Assembly: GCA_902761535.1 (NCBI GenBank)
Contig: CACWKS010000009.1
Span: 1-64,000 of the forward strand
Direction: 5' to 3'
Source of the DNA: an uncultured Pseudomonadota bacterium
GTDB taxonomy: Bacteria; Pseudomonadota; Alphaproteobacteria; RF32; CAG-239
DNA length: 64,000 nt
This document shows positions 28,168 to 37,058 of this stretch, in pieces; position 1 is the first letter of the stretch; every line of letters starts with the position of its first letter. A model generated the notes under the pieces. That model saw only the letters and a list, made by a program, of their open reading frames with translations. It was not told the DNA's origin and ran no database searches. Made by a program: the position numbers and the translations under genes.

Positions 28168-29208
28168 ATGGTAAAAGTAATAAATTTCGGCTGTCGCATT
28201 AATGCTTATGAAGCCGAGGCAATTAAAGAAAAATTAGCACATATCGACAATCTTATAATTGTCAACACCTGTGCGGTTACCGGTGAGGCTGAAAGACAAT
28301 GTCGCCAAATGGTTCGCAAGCTTGCTCGTGAAAATCCCGATTGCCGCATAGTTGTAACCGGTTGTGCAGCCCAAATTGCTCCGCAAAAATTCGCCGAAAT
28401 GGAAGGCGTTGATTTGGTGCTCGGCAATATCGAAAAAAATAGCATTGACAAATTATGGGCTTCATCTCCGCAAGAAAAAACGCTTGTCGGAGATATCGCA
28501 TTATATGACGGCTATGATGATTATCTAATTACCGGCTTTGAAGGACGGCAAAAAGCTTTTGTCCAAGTTCAACAAGGTTGCGATCATCGATGTACTTATT
28601 GTATTGTACCTTATGCCCGCGGGCGCAATCGCAGCGTCTCCGAAGATGAAGTTATTAAACAAATTCAAGAGTTGCTTAACGATGGCTTTAGCGAAATTTG
28701 CTTAACCGGTGTTGATATTTGTTCCTATCAACCATCATTTACCTTATTAGTGAAGCATATTATCGAGCAGCTTGATATACCTAAGCTCAATTTTGGTTCA
28801 TTAGATCCGGCAGCTCTTGACGATACCTTTATTGACTTGTTGGACAAACATCATAATATCGGCAATTATCTGCATTTCTCGGTTCAGTCCGGCGATAATT
28901 TAATCTTAAAGCGCATGAAACGCCGCCATACACGTGAAGATGTAATTCATCTTTGCCATAAGATACATCAAATTCGCCCTGATATAATTTTCGGAGCTGA
29001 CTTCATTTGCGGATTTCCTACCGAAACAATCGAACAATTTAACAATACTCTGCGCTTGGTTGATGAAGCTAATTTGCAAAAATTACATGTTTTTCCCTAC
29101 TCCGAACGCCAAGGAACACCGGCCTCGCTAATGCCGCAAATTCCGATGGAAGAACGTCGCCGCCGAGCTGAAATTTTACGCCAAAAAGGAGAAAATATCG
29201 ATGCTTAA
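28168..29208 (+). CDS. mtaB: tRNA t6A37 methylthiotransferase, MtaB-like
   Basis: MtaB is a radical-SAM methylthiotransferase that converts t6A to ms2t6A at position 37 of tRNAs reading ANN codons. The 346-residue product has the N-terminal MTTase cysteines (NFGCRIN, NTCAVT, VTGCAAQ) and the radical-SAM cluster motif CDHRCTYC (about residues 135-142). I chose ATG 28168 because the family begins with this VKVxxFGCR stretch; the longer frame adds an unrelated hydrophobic leader. It is shorter than many members because no TRAM domain follows. Its stop overlaps ftsY. Confidence 0.88.
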   Translation: MVKVINFGCRINAYEAEAIKEKLAHIDNLIIVNTCAVTGEAERQCRQMVRKLARENPDCRIVVTGCAAQIAPQKFAEMEGVDLVLGNIEKNSIDKLWASSPQEKTLVGDIALYDGYDDYLITGFEGRQKAFVQVQQGCDHRCTYCIVPYARGRNRSVSEDEVIKQIQELLNDGFSEICLTGVDICSYQPSFTLLVKHIIEQLDIPKLNFGSLDPAALDDTFIDLLDKHHNIGNYLHFSVQSGDNLILKRMKRRHTREDVIHLCHKIHQIRPDIIFGADFICGFPTETIEQFNNTLRLVDEANLQKLHVFPYSERQGTPASLMPQIPMEERRRRAEILRQKGENIDA

Positions 29209-30103
29209 TTGGTTATCCGGTATCAAAAAGAGCTTGAGTAAATCATCATCAAAAATCAGTTCCGGACTAAACGATATTTTTAATAAAAAATCAATTGATG
29301 AAACCACTCTCGAAGACTTGGAAGAACTTTTGCTGTCCGCCGACTTAGGTTACGAAGCCGCTTCGCGAATAGTTAAGGAATTTGCTTCCGTGAAAATTGC
29401 CAAAGATGCTGATTTAGCCGAAATCAAAGCGATTTTAGCTCAAAACATCTGCTCAATTCTTGCTCCTTGTCAAAAAGATATGCAAATCAGCCACCGTCCG
29501 CATGTTATTTTGATGATAGGTGTTAACGGCGCCGGCAAGACCACGACCATCGGCAAGTTGGCGCACAAATTCAAAGATAAAAAAATCAGTTTTATTGCCG
29601 GCGATACTTTTCGCGCCGCCGCAGTTGAGCAACTCAGTGTTTGGGGACAACGTAACAATGTCAAAGTCCACACGGCATCTTTAGGCGGTGACGCTGCGGG
29701 GTTGTGTTATGACGGACTCAATCAGGCAATTAAAGATGGCGATGAAATAGTATTTATTGACACGGCCGGTCGCCTGCAAAACAAAACCAACCTGACCGAC
29801 GAGTTGAAAAAGATTATTCGGGTTATTAAAAAGGTGATTCCTGATGCCCCGCATCATACAATATTATGTTTAGATGCTTCTACCGGACAAAATGCCGTTG
29901 AACAGGTTAAAACCTTCAAGGAAATAGCGGATATCAACGGCCTGATAATCAACAAACTCGATGGCACGGCCAAAGGTGGTGCACTCGTTGCCATAGCTTG
30001 CACCGCTCCCACGCCGGTCTATTACATAGGCACCGGCGAGGGTATCGATGACATAGCGGAATTTAATGCCTCGGCTTATGCCGATTCATTGCTTGATATA
30101 TAG
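29201..30103 (+). CDS. ftsY: signal recognition particle receptor FtsY
   Basis: FtsY is the membrane-associated SRP GTPase for co-translational targeting. Motifs in order are G1 GVNGAGKTTT (about 107), DTFRAAA, DTAGRLQ and NKLDGTAKGG. An NG-only protein of 300 residues, it lacks the acidic A domain of E. coli FtsY, as in many alphaproteobacteria. The ATG at 29201 overlaps mtaB, with AAGGAG just upstream. The stop lies 4 bp from the convergent marC stop. Confidence 0.95.
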   Translation: MLNWLSGIKKSLSKSSSKISSGLNDIFNKKSIDETTLEDLEELLLSADLGYEAASRIVKEFASVKIAKDADLAEIKAILAQNICSILAPCQKDMQISHRPHVILMIGVNGAGKTTTIGKLAHKFKDKKISFIAGDTFRAAAVEQLSVWGQRNNVKVHTASLGGDAAGLCYDGLNQAIKDGDEIVFIDTAGRLQNKTNLTDELKKIIRVIKKVIPDAPHHTILCLDASTGQNAVEQVKTFKEIADINGLIINKLDGTAKGGALVAIACTAPTPVYYIGTGEGIDDIAEFNASAYADSLLDI

Positions 30104-30107
30104 AAGG

Positions 30108-30719
30108 CTAGCTGATATGCGGCCAAAATTTTTCCAAAAGCAACATAATATTTGCGGTAAACAATTTGATAGAGATTGTCAGCAATATTATACCGAAAAA
30201 TTTCTTTATCATATATAAGATTCCGGGATTTACCACTTTGGCAATCAAATCGACCATTCGCAACATCAAATAAACGCAAACCATATTTGCGGCAATTGCC
30301 GTGATTAGGTTCACCGGAGCATATTGCGAACGGATTGCCAACATGGTAGTCAAAGCACCGGCACCCGAAACCAGCGGAAAAACAATCGGGAAAAAGCTGA
30401 TGTCGTTAGGTGTATCTTTGGCTTCCTTAAATATTGAAATATCAAGAATCATTTCAACTGCCATAACGAAAATAATCAACGAGCCGGCCACGGCAAACGA
30501 AGGCACATCAACTCCGAACAAAGTCAAAAAAGCATCACCGGCGACATAAAAAACCATAAACATACAAAAAGCCATCACAGCGGCTTTTATCGGGTTAATG
30601 GTTTTTCCGCGATTACGCAGTGACAAAATATAGGGCAGTGAGCCGGGAATATCAATAATTGCGAACAAAACAAAAAAACTTGCGATAAACTGTTGCCAGT
30701 CAAATCCTTTTAACATCAT
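30108..30719 (-). CDS. MarC family integral membrane protein
   Basis: 203 residues with about six hydrophobic helices. The opening FFVLFAIIDIPGSLPY and the SGAGALTTM stretch match the MarC/NAAT family pattern. Members are inner-membrane proteins of unclear substrate; the old multiple-antibiotic-resistance link was not upheld, so the gene should be treated as unknown function. It converges on ftsY with almost no spacer. Confidence 0.85.
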   Translation of the reverse strand: MMLKGFDWQQFIASFFVLFAIIDIPGSLPYILSLRNRGKTINPIKAAVMAFCMFMVFYVAGDAFLTLFGVDVPSFAVAGSLIIFVMAVEMILDISIFKEAKDTPNDISFFPIVFPLVSGAGALTTMLAIRSQYAPVNLITAIAANMVCVYLMLRMVDLIAKVVNPGILYMIKKFFGIILLTISIKLFTANIMLLLEKFWPHIS

Positions 30720-30840
30720 TTCTACCTTTCAAAAAATACATATTTAACACAGTCGCGCAAGCTAGCACAACAAAAGTTAACAATTCAATACCAAAAACAA
30801 ATTATGTACTGTTTTTTTCTTTTAGCTTATTTTCAGATAG

Positions 30841-32067
30841 CTATTTTTCAAAAACTCTCTGTAGCAAATATTGCATATATTTTGAGGCAAAAGTTTTGTC
30901 TTTTTCCAAACTTTCAAAATTAGGCATCTGTGTAGCTCGAACATCTTTAGCCTTAGCAAAAATCAGTCTTGCTTTATCTGCAGCCTCATCAAATTGCATA
31001 ATAGATTCTTCATTTATTTCACCGCCTCTTCCCCAAGTATCACAGCGACATAAGTTGATAAAATCGTCCATTTTTCCTTCATCTTTAAATCTATCGCTTA
31101 TATTACTGACCAATCTTATAGCTTTCATGTCTTTCATTATCGGCAAATCCCGAAATACCATGTGATATTCACATCCCAACAAAGCAAAATCGCGATACGA
31201 ATTCGGCACTTTCAGCCGCCGGCAAATATCTTTTATAATCGGCAAACCTCTCTTATCATGTCCGTGATGAGACGGCAAAATTTCTGCCGGTGTTTCTGAT
31301 TTACCCACATCATGCATCAAAAGTGCAAATTTCACCATCGGTGACAAATTATGTCCCTGTTTCAGTACCAAAATTGTATGAGCACCGCTGTTTCCTTCGG
31401 GGTGATACTTTGTTTTTTCCGGAATCTCCCACAACTTATCAATTTCCGGCAAAATTACCTTTAACGCTCCGCATTCTTTCGCCGTAATAATAAATTTCTC
31501 AAAATTATCGGTTTCCAAAGCTTTTTCTATTTCTTTCCAGATTCGCTCCGGAGTTAAATGGTCAATCATACCTTTATCAACCATACTTTTAGCCAATTTC
31601 ATGGTTTCCGGAGCAATTGTAAAGTCAAATTTAGCGGCAAAACGACACATCCTCAACACTCGCAAAGGATCTTCGCCGAAATGTTCATCGTTAACGTGAC
31701 GAATAATTCCATTTTTCAAATCATCGATTCCGCCGACCAAATCAATCACTTTTCCGCTATCAATATCTTTAGCGAGGGCATTTATGGTAAAATCTCGCCT
31801 TTGTGTATCTTCATCGAAAGTAACATGCGGTCCGAATTCGAATCGGAAATCGGTATGCTTATCACCGGTTTTTATCTCTTTACGCGCCAAGGCATATTCA
31901 GCTTTGGTTACCGGATTTAAGAACACCGGAAAATCCTTGCCGACCTGCTTATATCCTTGCTTAAGCATTTCTTCAACCGTTGCACCGACCACCACATAAT
32001 CCAAATCATGTGGTTCTTTACCTAGAATTTCATCACGAACTGCCCCGCCGACCAAATAAATTTTCAT
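30841..32067 (-). CDS. cca: CCA tRNA nucleotidyltransferase with HD domain
   Basis: This enzyme adds or repairs the 3' CCA of tRNAs. The N-terminus has the nucleotidyltransferase motif VGGAVRD and the metal ligands DLDYVV, followed by RRDFTINAL. The middle holds the RNA-binding RVLRMCRFAAKF region, and the C-terminal half has an HD-domain signature (LLMHDVGK), as in multifunctional Cca proteins. I start at 32067 (MKIYLVGG), the family start; in-frame ATGs at 32085 and 32112 are alternatives. 408 residues is normal for the HD-bearing class. Both tRNAs in this window already encode CCA, so the role here is probably repair. Confidence 0.92.
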   Translation of the reverse strand: MKIYLVGGAVRDEILGKEPHDLDYVVVGATVEEMLKQGYKQVGKDFPVFLNPVTKAEYALARKEIKTGDKHTDFRFEFGPHVTFDEDTQRRDFTINALAKDIDSGKVIDLVGGIDDLKNGIIRHVNDEHFGEDPLRVLRMCRFAAKFDFTIAPETMKLAKSMVDKGMIDHLTPERIWKEIEKALETDNFEKFIITAKECGALKVILPEIDKLWEIPEKTKYHPEGNSGAHTILVLKQGHNLSPMVKFALLMHDVGKSETPAEILPSHHGHDKRGLPIIKDICRRLKVPNSYRDFALLGCEYHMVFRDLPIMKDMKAIRLVSNISDRFKDEGKMDDFINLCRCDTWGRGGEINEESIMQFDEAADKARLIFAKAKDVRATQMPNFESLEKDKTFASKYMQYLLQRVFEK

Positions 32068-32173
32068 TAGTTTTTTCTTTTCCATAACCAAATAATAACA
32101 CTTTCTCACCATAATTGCAAGTTATAAGATACCTGAGCAAACCCGTCACCCGCCCCCTCAATCGAAATATAAC

Positions 32174-32270
32174 TTGTCACCCCTGAGCAACTGAAAGTTG
32201 CGAATAAGGGGTCTTCGAATTTGCCCTTCCCCTTACAAGTAAGGGGATAAGAGGGGATAAAATACTTCCT
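32174..32270. repeat. dispersed intergenic repeat A, copy 1
   Basis: About 97 bp beginning TTGTCACCCCTGAGC and containing the hairpin CCCCTTAC-AA-GTAAGGGG. It ends GGGGATAAAATACTTCCTT. A near-identical copy lies at 36417-36512, so the pilin-like gene pair (32375-36057) is flanked by the two copies in the same orientation. Shorter matches to its first ~15 bases lie near 36254 and 36987. Confidence 0.8.
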
Positions 32271-32306
32271 TTTTTGCTTAATAAAAACAAATGATTTTTA
32301 AAAAAT

Positions 32307-32334
32307 TTAACACTATTGTAACAATTGTTATGAT
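32307..32334 (+). promoter_or_regulatory. promoter candidate with palindromic spacer
   Basis: TTAACA (32307-32312, five of six to -35) and TATGAT (32329-32334, five of six to -10) are 16 bp apart. They lie 41 bp before the ATG of the 32375 gene. A perfect 12-bp palindrome TAACAATTGTTA (32319-32330) overlaps the spacer and -10, a good position for a repressor operator. Confidence 0.5.
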
Positions 32335-32374
32335 ACGATAGAGTAATAAAGAAGGACTTTAGGGAGCCGAACTG

Positions 32375-33067
32375 ATGTATTTATGGATGATTTTAGCAGC
32401 ATTTTTAGCGACTTTAGCTGCTTATGTTCTGCCCTTGCGCCATGATATGGACAAGATGCTGGACGATCCTATTGCCGAAACCGTGTTAATGAAAATGAAA
32501 ATCAAGCACTATACCGTACAAAAAATGATGAGAGCTCTAACCAATGATGATGATTCCGTCCACTATCAAGCAACCGAGCAGGCTGACGATTTCAAAAAAG
32601 AAGGCGGAGTTTCTATTAACATAGAATCTTACAAACCTTATGGTTTTAACCTGAGTACTGATTATCACAGCGTTATAAAGTGTTTTTGCTATACCCCCGG
32701 AGCAGAGGGAGCAGAAGGCACTTATAACTTAACCGCAAACAACGCTTGTAATCAAGAAGCATGCGATGAAGGGCAAGTCGTCAAGCGTGGTCTTTTGACT
32801 TACGGTCCGATTCCCCAACATTGGCTGATGAAAACATCGACCGGTTGGACACCCTCCGCAGATTTATTAGCGGCTTTTCGCAAAAATTTTGCCAGCGGAA
32901 TAAAAGTCGGCATCATCGTTGAAAATGATGGCAGCTATTCTATCCAAACTTATAGTGCGGTGGATAATGCAAGTTATTCTATTCCAGAGCAATTTGGTAT
33001 TTCTGCCACCGGCTGTGACAACAAAAACGTCAAAAACGTATGCTTTGGCTATTTGAGCGGCATCTAA
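32375..33067 (+). CDS. small exported/anchored protein upstream of giant pilin-like gene
   Basis: 230 residues starting with a hydrophobic helix at the extreme N-terminus (residues 2-20) and no charged leader. It should therefore be inner-membrane anchored with the rest outside. Residues about 108-135 and 215-226 hold six cysteines in pairs, typical of disulfide-stabilised minor pilins. AGGGAG (about 32361) precedes the ATG. It is separated from the prepilin-like gene by 17 bp, so the two probably form one transcript. No family recognised; a minor-pilin or pilin-assembly role is inferred from the neighbour. Confidence 0.55.
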   Translation: MYLWMILAAFLATLAAYVLPLRHDMDKMLDDPIAETVLMKMKIKHYTVQKMMRALTNDDDSVHYQATEQADDFKKEGGVSINIESYKPYGFNLSTDYHSVIKCFCYTPGAEGAEGTYNLTANNACNQEACDEGQVVKRGLLTYGPIPQHWLMKTSTGWTPSADLLAAFRKNFASGIKVGIIVENDGSYSIQTYSAVDNASYSIPEQFGISATGCDNKNVKNVCFGYLSGI

Positions 33068-33084
33068 CAATGAGGAGAAACTTT

Positions 33085-36057
33085 ATGAAAAACAATCTCA
33101 CATCCCAGAAAGGTAGCATTATGATTGAGGCGTTGGCAATGCTCGGCCTTATCGCCATGGTGACGCCGGTCTTATACCGCAAAGCTGCCGAACGCACCAG
33201 CGAGCTTCAAGACATTAATGTTGCCTCGCAAATTCGCATGGTCTCTCAAGCGGTTGATGCTTATCTGAAAGATAATTATCCCAAAGGTGATCGCGTTATT
33301 AATACTAAAAAATTAGACACTGGAAGTGATAGAGAGATATTGGCTGCTATCCAAAAATATTTACCTGAAGGTTTTAACTTGCAGGCTTCCAGCAAATTGT
33401 TTGAAAATTTTCAAATCGGTATTAATAATTCCGGCGATAATGATAACCCTGTCTATACTTCGGCGGTGGTTGCCAATCTGCATAATGATATGAACAAATC
33501 CCGTGCCGCCAAAATTGCCTCAATGATCGGTATTGCCGGTGGTTTGATCGATGGTGAAGGACAATTCCATGGTTCTCAAGGTGCTTGGAGTGCGTCTAAG
33601 GGTGATTTCGGTTTCAATGAGGATGACTTCCGCGAAAATTCATTAGTTGCAATTTCCAATAAAGCGATTAATACCGTGGTCGGTGAGGTCAACTCTGAAG
33701 AGGTTTTATACCGCACACAACAAGATGATCCTGATAGAAACGTCATGTCTACAACCTTGACTATGGGTGGAGATAACAGCATCGAATTTAGAGGTGTTGG
33801 TAATATCACAATGAACGGTGGTAATATCACAATGAACGATGGTGGTAATATCACCGGAGTTAACCAGTTTTTAGGTAATAGCATGACTTTGGACGAGGTG
33901 ATAACTGCAGCAAAAGGTAATATAGGTGAAGTAACTCTGAGTGATGGTAATGTTACCGCCGCAGGTAATGTTACCGCCCAAAATGTTCAAGCCTCAGGTA
34001 ATGTTACCGCCTCAGGTAATGTTATCGCCAGAGATGTTCAAGCCTCAGGTAATGTTACCGCCTCAGGTGATGTTATCGCCAGAGATGTTCAAGCCTCAGG
34101 TAATGTTACCGCTACGGGAACTGGTGATTTCGGCAACTTAATTCTTCGTGGTAATTTAAATATGTCCGAACATGATATTGAAAATGTTAAGACTATCACA
34201 GCTCAAAGTGGTATTTTTAATTATTTGCAACTTAACGGCGACCTTGATATGAACGAAAATGTTATCAAGAATGTCAAAGAACTTGATGCAAAAAATCTCC
34301 ATGCTCATGAGTCTTTATCGGTCGGTGGAAATGATGAAAAAGATGGATATAACCGCTATTTATATGTCGGCGATGGTAATCCTGACGACGCCACAACTTT
34401 ATTTGTCAATAAATCAGGTATTCGCGTCAATGCCGCAGATGCTGATATAAAACTTGACTTTAATGCTGCTAGCGGTTTTAATGTCTTAAGAGATGATGCT
34501 TCTGCCAGCGGTATTTTGAACTTTGATGGAGATCAATTAAATGTAGCCACATTATCCGGAGGAAATATGCAATTAGCTTCCGGTCTTACTGTAAAAACCG
34601 ATAATGACGAGACTGAATTTAACATTGCGGATAACGCCATGACATTTTCCTCTAACAGCGGTGGAGATAAAATGGTATACAAAAACGGTACCTTAATCAT
34701 CGGTGGCAGTCATATAGATGCGAATACCCCTCTTACATCTTTCACCACCGACAGTGGAAATACTTCGTATGATGGCAACAGTATTGTGATTACCCGAGAT
34801 GGTGTTATCAAGTTGGTTGCTCCGAGCGGTGGAGATAATCATGGTCAATCTCACGGCTATATCGAAGCTCGTCGTTTAGATAGTGATGTAAGATATAATC
34901 CGCTTAGTACAAGCACACATGATATAGATGCATGGAAAGCTTTTGATAAAAACTATCAATCTCATCAAGATGTACATAGATATGAAAGATATCAAGTCAA
35001 TCCTGCCTACACCTCGGTGATGAATGATATCAAATTAGCCACACGCGGCGGTGCACGTCTTAGCGATATTTTGCCTGATTATATCAACAAAGGTATCTAT
35101 GTCGCCGATAATACTTATAAGGCAAACGATAGCTCTGGTGGAATAGATAGGATTCTTGGTCAAACAGGTTCAACCGCCCCCACCGCTTCTAGTTTGATCG
35201 ATATAATGAAAAATCATGACAATTTTTGTAGTACGCAGACAAACAGTAATTGTACGGCTTCACCGTGGCTTGGATTTATTCCATTTCCGCAATGTCCGCC
35301 TGCGTATGATAAAGTTGTTACTATCGAGCCTTTCCGTTGGAGAATGTCCGAAATTTATACCATAACCCCCCAAGATAATCCAAACACTGAAGAGATATTC
35401 AACTATACCAGTAACCCAAGTGATCATTCTCCAAACCCTAAATTTCATGAGACATTTAGAAAACTTCAAAAAATAAGCGGATACTTAGAGAATAATGAGA
35501 ATGTATATAATAATGACTATATTATTGAAATACAGTCAGGCAGTACTCGCGCAATAGTCAAAAAAGCTCCGTTAATGATTCAAGCCAATACTTGGCTTAA
35601 TACTACTATGCGTGAACACAAATGCAGAAACAACAACGAAGATGAGAAAAGTTGTGGTTGGAGTGTCCTGATGGGCTTTTTATACCCGATAATCGAATAT
35701 CAAGATCTTGCTGAGATTACTATAGGCTCTGGTGTCACCGGTATAGGTTGGAATCTGTTTCCGGTACCCCAGCAGACTATGGCAGCTGTAGTAAAAACTT
35801 ATTGCTCATTCAACCGTCATAAAAACAATTATGATGAGAATAATGTGATTAGACACGATAGTCCTGGCTCTACTGAAGGTTATTGGAAGTGGGGCAATAA
35901 TACTCCGGTTGCTCGTTATGACCAACTCTATCGTGCCGTTACAAATGATAACATTGCCGATGGTTGGCCTACATTCCTTGATAATCCCGATGCCAAAGAT
36001 CCCGAGTGGGTAGAAGGAGTTAACGATCCGTCGCTTGACTATAACGAAGCCTGGTAA
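33085..36057 (+). CDS. giant type IV prepilin-like protein (PilV-like adhesin candidate)
   Basis: 990 residues. The N-terminus has a short leader ending QKG, then SIMIEALAMLGLIAMV: a prepilin peptidase site with Glu at +5, followed by the hydrophobic pilin helix and a DINVASQIRMVSQAVDAYL stretch. This resembles R64 PilV, the tip adhesin of the thin pilus, which fuses a pilin domain to a long variable C-terminal part. Residues about 235-350 are Gly/Asn/Val repeats, including a 17-residue unit in tandem. The long middle is beta-rich like a tail fibre, and the last ~270 residues contain several cysteines. GAGGAG (33072-33077) sets the start. Ordinary pilins are 130-200 residues, so this would be an exposed adhesin. 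No rci-type shufflon segments are visible next to it. Confidence 0.7.
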   Translation: MKNNLTSQKGSIMIEALAMLGLIAMVTPVLYRKAAERTSELQDINVASQIRMVSQAVDAYLKDNYPKGDRVINTKKLDTGSDREILAAIQKYLPEGFNLQASSKLFENFQIGINNSGDNDNPVYTSAVVANLHNDMNKSRAAKIASMIGIAGGLIDGEGQFHGSQGAWSASKGDFGFNEDDFRENSLVAISNKAINTVVGEVNSEEVLYRTQQDDPDRNVMSTTLTMGGDNSIEFRGVGNITMNGGNITMNDGGNITGVNQFLGNSMTLDEVITAAKGNIGEVTLSDGNVTAAGNVTAQNVQASGNVTASGNVIARDVQASGNVTASGDVIARDVQASGNVTATGTGDFGNLILRGNLNMSEHDIENVKTITAQSGIFNYLQLNGDLDMNENVIKNVKELDAKNLHAHESLSVGGNDEKDGYNRYLYVGDGNPDDATTLFVNKSGIRVNAADADIKLDFNAASGFNVLRDDASASGILNFDGDQLNVATLSGGNMQLASGLTVKTDNDETEFNIADNAMTFSSNSGGDKMVYKNGTLIIGGSHIDANTPLTSFTTDSGNTSYDGNSIVITRDGVIKLVAPSGGDNHGQSHGYIEARRLDSDVRYNPLSTSTHDIDAWKAFDKNYQSHQDVHRYERYQVNPAYTSVMNDIKLATRGGARLSDILPDYINKGIYVADNTYKANDSSGGIDRILGQTGSTAPTASSLIDIMKNHDNFCSTQTNSNCTASPWLGFIPFPQCPPAYDKVVTIEPFRWRMSEIYTITPQDNPNTEEIFNYTSNPSDHSPNPKFHETFRKLQKISGYLENNENVYNNDYIIEIQSGSTRAIVKKAPLMIQANTWLNTTMREHKCRNNNEDEKSCGWSVLMGFLYPIIEYQDLAEITIGSGVTGIGWNLFPVPQQTMAAVVKTYCSFNRHKNNYDENNVIRHDSPGSTEGYWKWGNNTPVARYDQLYRAVTNDNIADGWPTFLDNPDAKDPEWVEGVNDPSLDYNEAW
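33943..34116 (+). repeat. 51-bp in-frame tandem repeat in the pilin-like gene
   Basis: A variant 48-bp unit (33943-33990) is followed by two near-perfect 51-bp units (33991-34041 and 34042-34092) and a partial fourth. The unit encodes 17 residues, ASGNVTASGNVIARDVQ. Because the period is a multiple of three, copy-number change would only lengthen or shorten the protein. Confidence 0.85.
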
Positions 36058-36416
36058 GTAAAAGCATCATATTCTTTGGACCCTCGGATCAGGTCGCTGT
36101 CGCGACATGTCCGAGGGTGACAATTTAATATAATGTCATGCCCTTAAGTGAGTGAAACGAACGGAGTACAAAACAATGTCATTGCGAGGCGATGAAATCG
36201 CCGGGTCACAAGAAGAAATGTCATTGCGAGCCTCAATAGAGGCGTGGCAATCTCGGCAAATTAACTGTCACCCCTGAGCCGATTGAAACAAAACGAGCAA
36301 ATATGTCATGCCTCAATCGGCGAAAACAAAACGACCAAATATGTCATGCCTCAATCGGCGCACCCTTTATTGTCATTGCGAGGAACAATAGTGACGAAGC
36401 AATCTCGGCAAATTAA

Positions 36417-36512
36417 TTGTCACCCCTGAGCCGATTGAAATGAGGCGAATAAGGGGTCTTCGAATTTGTCCTTCCCCTTACAGGCAAGGGGATAAGAGGG
36501 GATAAAATACTT
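36417..36512. repeat. dispersed intergenic repeat A, copy 2
   Basis: Near-identical to 32174-32270, with a few substitutions and an altered spacer (CCGATTGAAATGAGG in place of AACTGAAAGTTG). The internal hairpin CCCCTTAC-AGGC-AAGGGG is shorter by one pair than in copy 1. Confidence 0.8.
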
Positions 36513-36643
36513 CCTTATTTTTACTTTATTTAAAAAATAATTCGAAGATGCCTAACTCCACTCACTTCGTTCGTTTCGGGCATGACATTATTGTTTTCAG
36601 GGTTTGGGATTCATGAGCCACAACTATTCTGGGTTTGGGCATT

Positions 36644-36741
36644 AGCAGATTTAAGATAAACAAAAATATCTCAACGCATGAAAACTTCCTTATTCGTTAA
36701 CTTGTCTGAGTCGCGTTGAAATATTTTTGCTTAAATCTGCT
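36644..36741. repeat. long imperfect inverted repeat (MITE-like or hairpin)
   Basis: AGCAGATTTAAG...CAACGC (36644-36677) pairs with GCGTTG...CTTAAATCTGCT (36713-36741) around a 35-base loop. The left arm has a five-base insertion relative to the right. No transposase is nearby. Confidence 0.6.
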
Positions 36742-36758
36742 TCGCCCAATGACTTTTG

Positions 36759-36784
36759 GTTACTTTTGGTCATGCAAAAGTAAC
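36759..36784. repeat. REP-like palindrome, copy 1
   Basis: Perfect 10-bp arms GTTACTTTTG / CAAAAGTAAC around a 6-base loop. A sister palindrome lies at 36878-36903. Confidence 0.7.
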
Positions 36785-36877
36785 ATAAATCACCGGTCCG
36801 ATGGTTTTTGTGCTACGTCAGTCCGAGACTGTTTGACCATTCAAAAGTAGCTAAAACAATCATCCCAGCAATTTTTG

Positions 36878-36903
36878 GTTACTTTTTGTTGCCAAAAAGT
36901 AAC
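36878..36903. repeat. REP-like palindrome, copy 2
   Basis: Perfect 11-bp arms GTTACTTTTTG / CAAAAAGTAAC around TTGC. Same family as 36759-36784. Confidence 0.7.
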
Positions 36904-37024
36904 GTAAATATAAATATAAAAATAATTCGAAGATGCCTTACTCCGTTCGCTATCGCTCTCTCCGGGCATGACATTAATATATAACCTGTCACCCCTGAGC
37001 TTTGAAACCTTATCCCAAAACCAA

Positions 37025-37058
37025 TAAAAAATCCCACCATAAAGGTAGGATTTTTTAT
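37025..37058 (-). terminator. rho-independent terminator of tRNA-Pro
   Basis: Read on the minus strand, immediately after the tRNA CCA end, AAAAATCCTACC...GGTGGGATTTTTT forms a hairpin followed by a T-run. Position and shape fit termination of the tRNA transcript. Confidence 0.75.

Larger units (their letters stand above)
36058..37024. repeat. gene-free interval packed with dispersed and inverted repeats
   Basis: I see no credible gene here. In order it holds a hairpin CCCTCGGA...TCCGAGGG (36081-36117), then three TGTCATTGCGAG-type elements near 36178, 36220 and 36371. Several CCTCAATCGG blocks and repeat A copy 2 (36417-36512) follow. Two copies of an AATAATTCGAAGATGCCT...GGGCATGACATTA element lie at about 36536-36592 and 36921-36976. 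A long imperfect inverted repeat (36644-36677 with 36713-36741) and two GTTACTTTT palindromes complete it. This is a sink of repeat families rather than one element. Confidence 0.8.

Noticed and set aside
33943-34116. Possible CRISPR array because of short regular repeats
   Set aside because: The repeats have no spacers, are in frame with a protein gene, and their units abut each other.
36058-37024. Shufflon-type invertible segments downstream of the pilin-like gene
   Set aside because: I looked for alternative C-terminal ORFs and repeated recombination sites in inverted order and saw none; no rci-like gene adjoins.
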